Source: Cellvibrionaceae bacterium (lineage in GTDB: Bacteria > Pseudomonadota > Gammaproteobacteria > Pseudomonadales > Cellvibrionaceae). Taken from it: a DNA stretch of 32,830 nucleotides. Shown here in pieces: positions 32,687 through 32,830 of this stretch. Location of the stretch: the NCBI GenBank assembly GCA_025800365.1, contig JAOXRT010000054.1, positions 1 through 32,830 of the forward strand, in the 5' to 3' direction. The translations under genes were made by a program, and so were the position numbers. Each line of letters starts with the position of its first letter. The first letter of the stretch is position 1. The notes under the pieces were generated by a model. It ran no database searches, had not been told where the DNA came from, and worked only from the letters and a program-made list of their open reading frames with translations.

Positions 32687-32830
32687 CTAAATAGCCTCCA
32701 CCTCCTGCCCCTGTAATGTCAGCACCAGCTCTCGACCACCCGCATAATTGCGATGCTCACCAAGATAGACACCTTGCCAGGTGCCCAACAACAGCTCGCC
32801 ATCCGCAATGGGTATGGAGGCACTAGAGCC
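32687..32830 (-). CDS. yjbQ: YjbQ/UPF0047 family protein, C-terminal fragment
   Basis: Only the last 47 residues are in the window; the gene enters from the right edge. The sequence GSSASIPIADGELLLGTWQG followed by VYLGEHRNYAGGRELVLTLQG is the conserved C-terminal part of the YjbQ/UPF0047 family. Members have been reported to have weak thiamine phosphate synthase activity. The GTWQG-(V/I)-Y segment is diagnostic. The 164-base spacer to the DUF6624 gene has no clear terminator. The start lies outside the window. Confidence 0.88.
   Translation of the reverse strand, partial: GSSASIPIADGELLLGTWQGVYLGEHRNYAGGRELVLTLQGQEVEAI

Overview
The window looks like the chromosome of a marine-type gammaproteobacterium related to the Pseudomonadales/Cellvibrionaceae. 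The housekeeping proteins are close to Pseudomonas and E. coli forms, and much of the gene order matches what I recall of the Pseudomonas aeruginosa PA2959-PA2976 region. No phage, insertion sequence or CRISPR array was seen. Genes touching the edges (a probable dUTPase on the left, YjbQ on the right) are incomplete.

Layout. 1-530: start of a dUTPase-like gene running off the left edge, then a non-coding stretch holding a large imperfect inverted repeat. 531-2138: a PAP2 phosphatase and an MJ1255/VC2487-type glycosyltransferase, probably one transcription unit. 2223-4669 (minus): tatD-family nuclease, pilZ and holB. 4903-6934 (plus): an autotransporter-type outer-membrane barrel protein and rluA, lying between holB and tmk, which are otherwise usually neighbours. 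6985-15327 (minus): tmk, mltG, pabC, fabF, acpP, fabG, fabD, plsX, rpmF and yceD, the fatty-acid/phospholipid synthesis cluster with its customary companions. 15482-16069: yceF (maf), divergent from yceD.

16075-23090 is the accessory block. It holds a membrane-anchored ToxR/CadC-type regulator with a TolB-like beta-propeller sensor, divergent from a translationally coupled periplasmic adaptor and RND pump, then a small acidic protein of unknown function. The block sits where P. aeruginosa has sppA, between maf and the HAD phosphatase/rluC pair. The pump lacks two of the classical AcrB proton-relay residues.

23160-28815: HAD phosphatase and rluC (minus), an 894-base non-coding stretch, then rne (plus). 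The rne Shine-Dalgarno lies inside a predicted hairpin. 28945-31588: tRNA-Ser(UGA), yccA and tusDCBE, with terminators and a short array of 26-base repeats between yccA and tusD. 31599 to the end: a DUF6624 exported protein and the end of yjbQ, both minus.

Several expression signals are visible. There are strong sigma70-like promoters for acpP and for yceD-rpmF; the latter would give a nearly leaderless mRNA. A hairpin terminator/attenuator lies between acpP and fabF, and fabG has a tandem-duplicated Shine-Dalgarno. The best candidates for something undescribed are the regulator/RND module, the rne leader hairpin and the leaderless yceD start.
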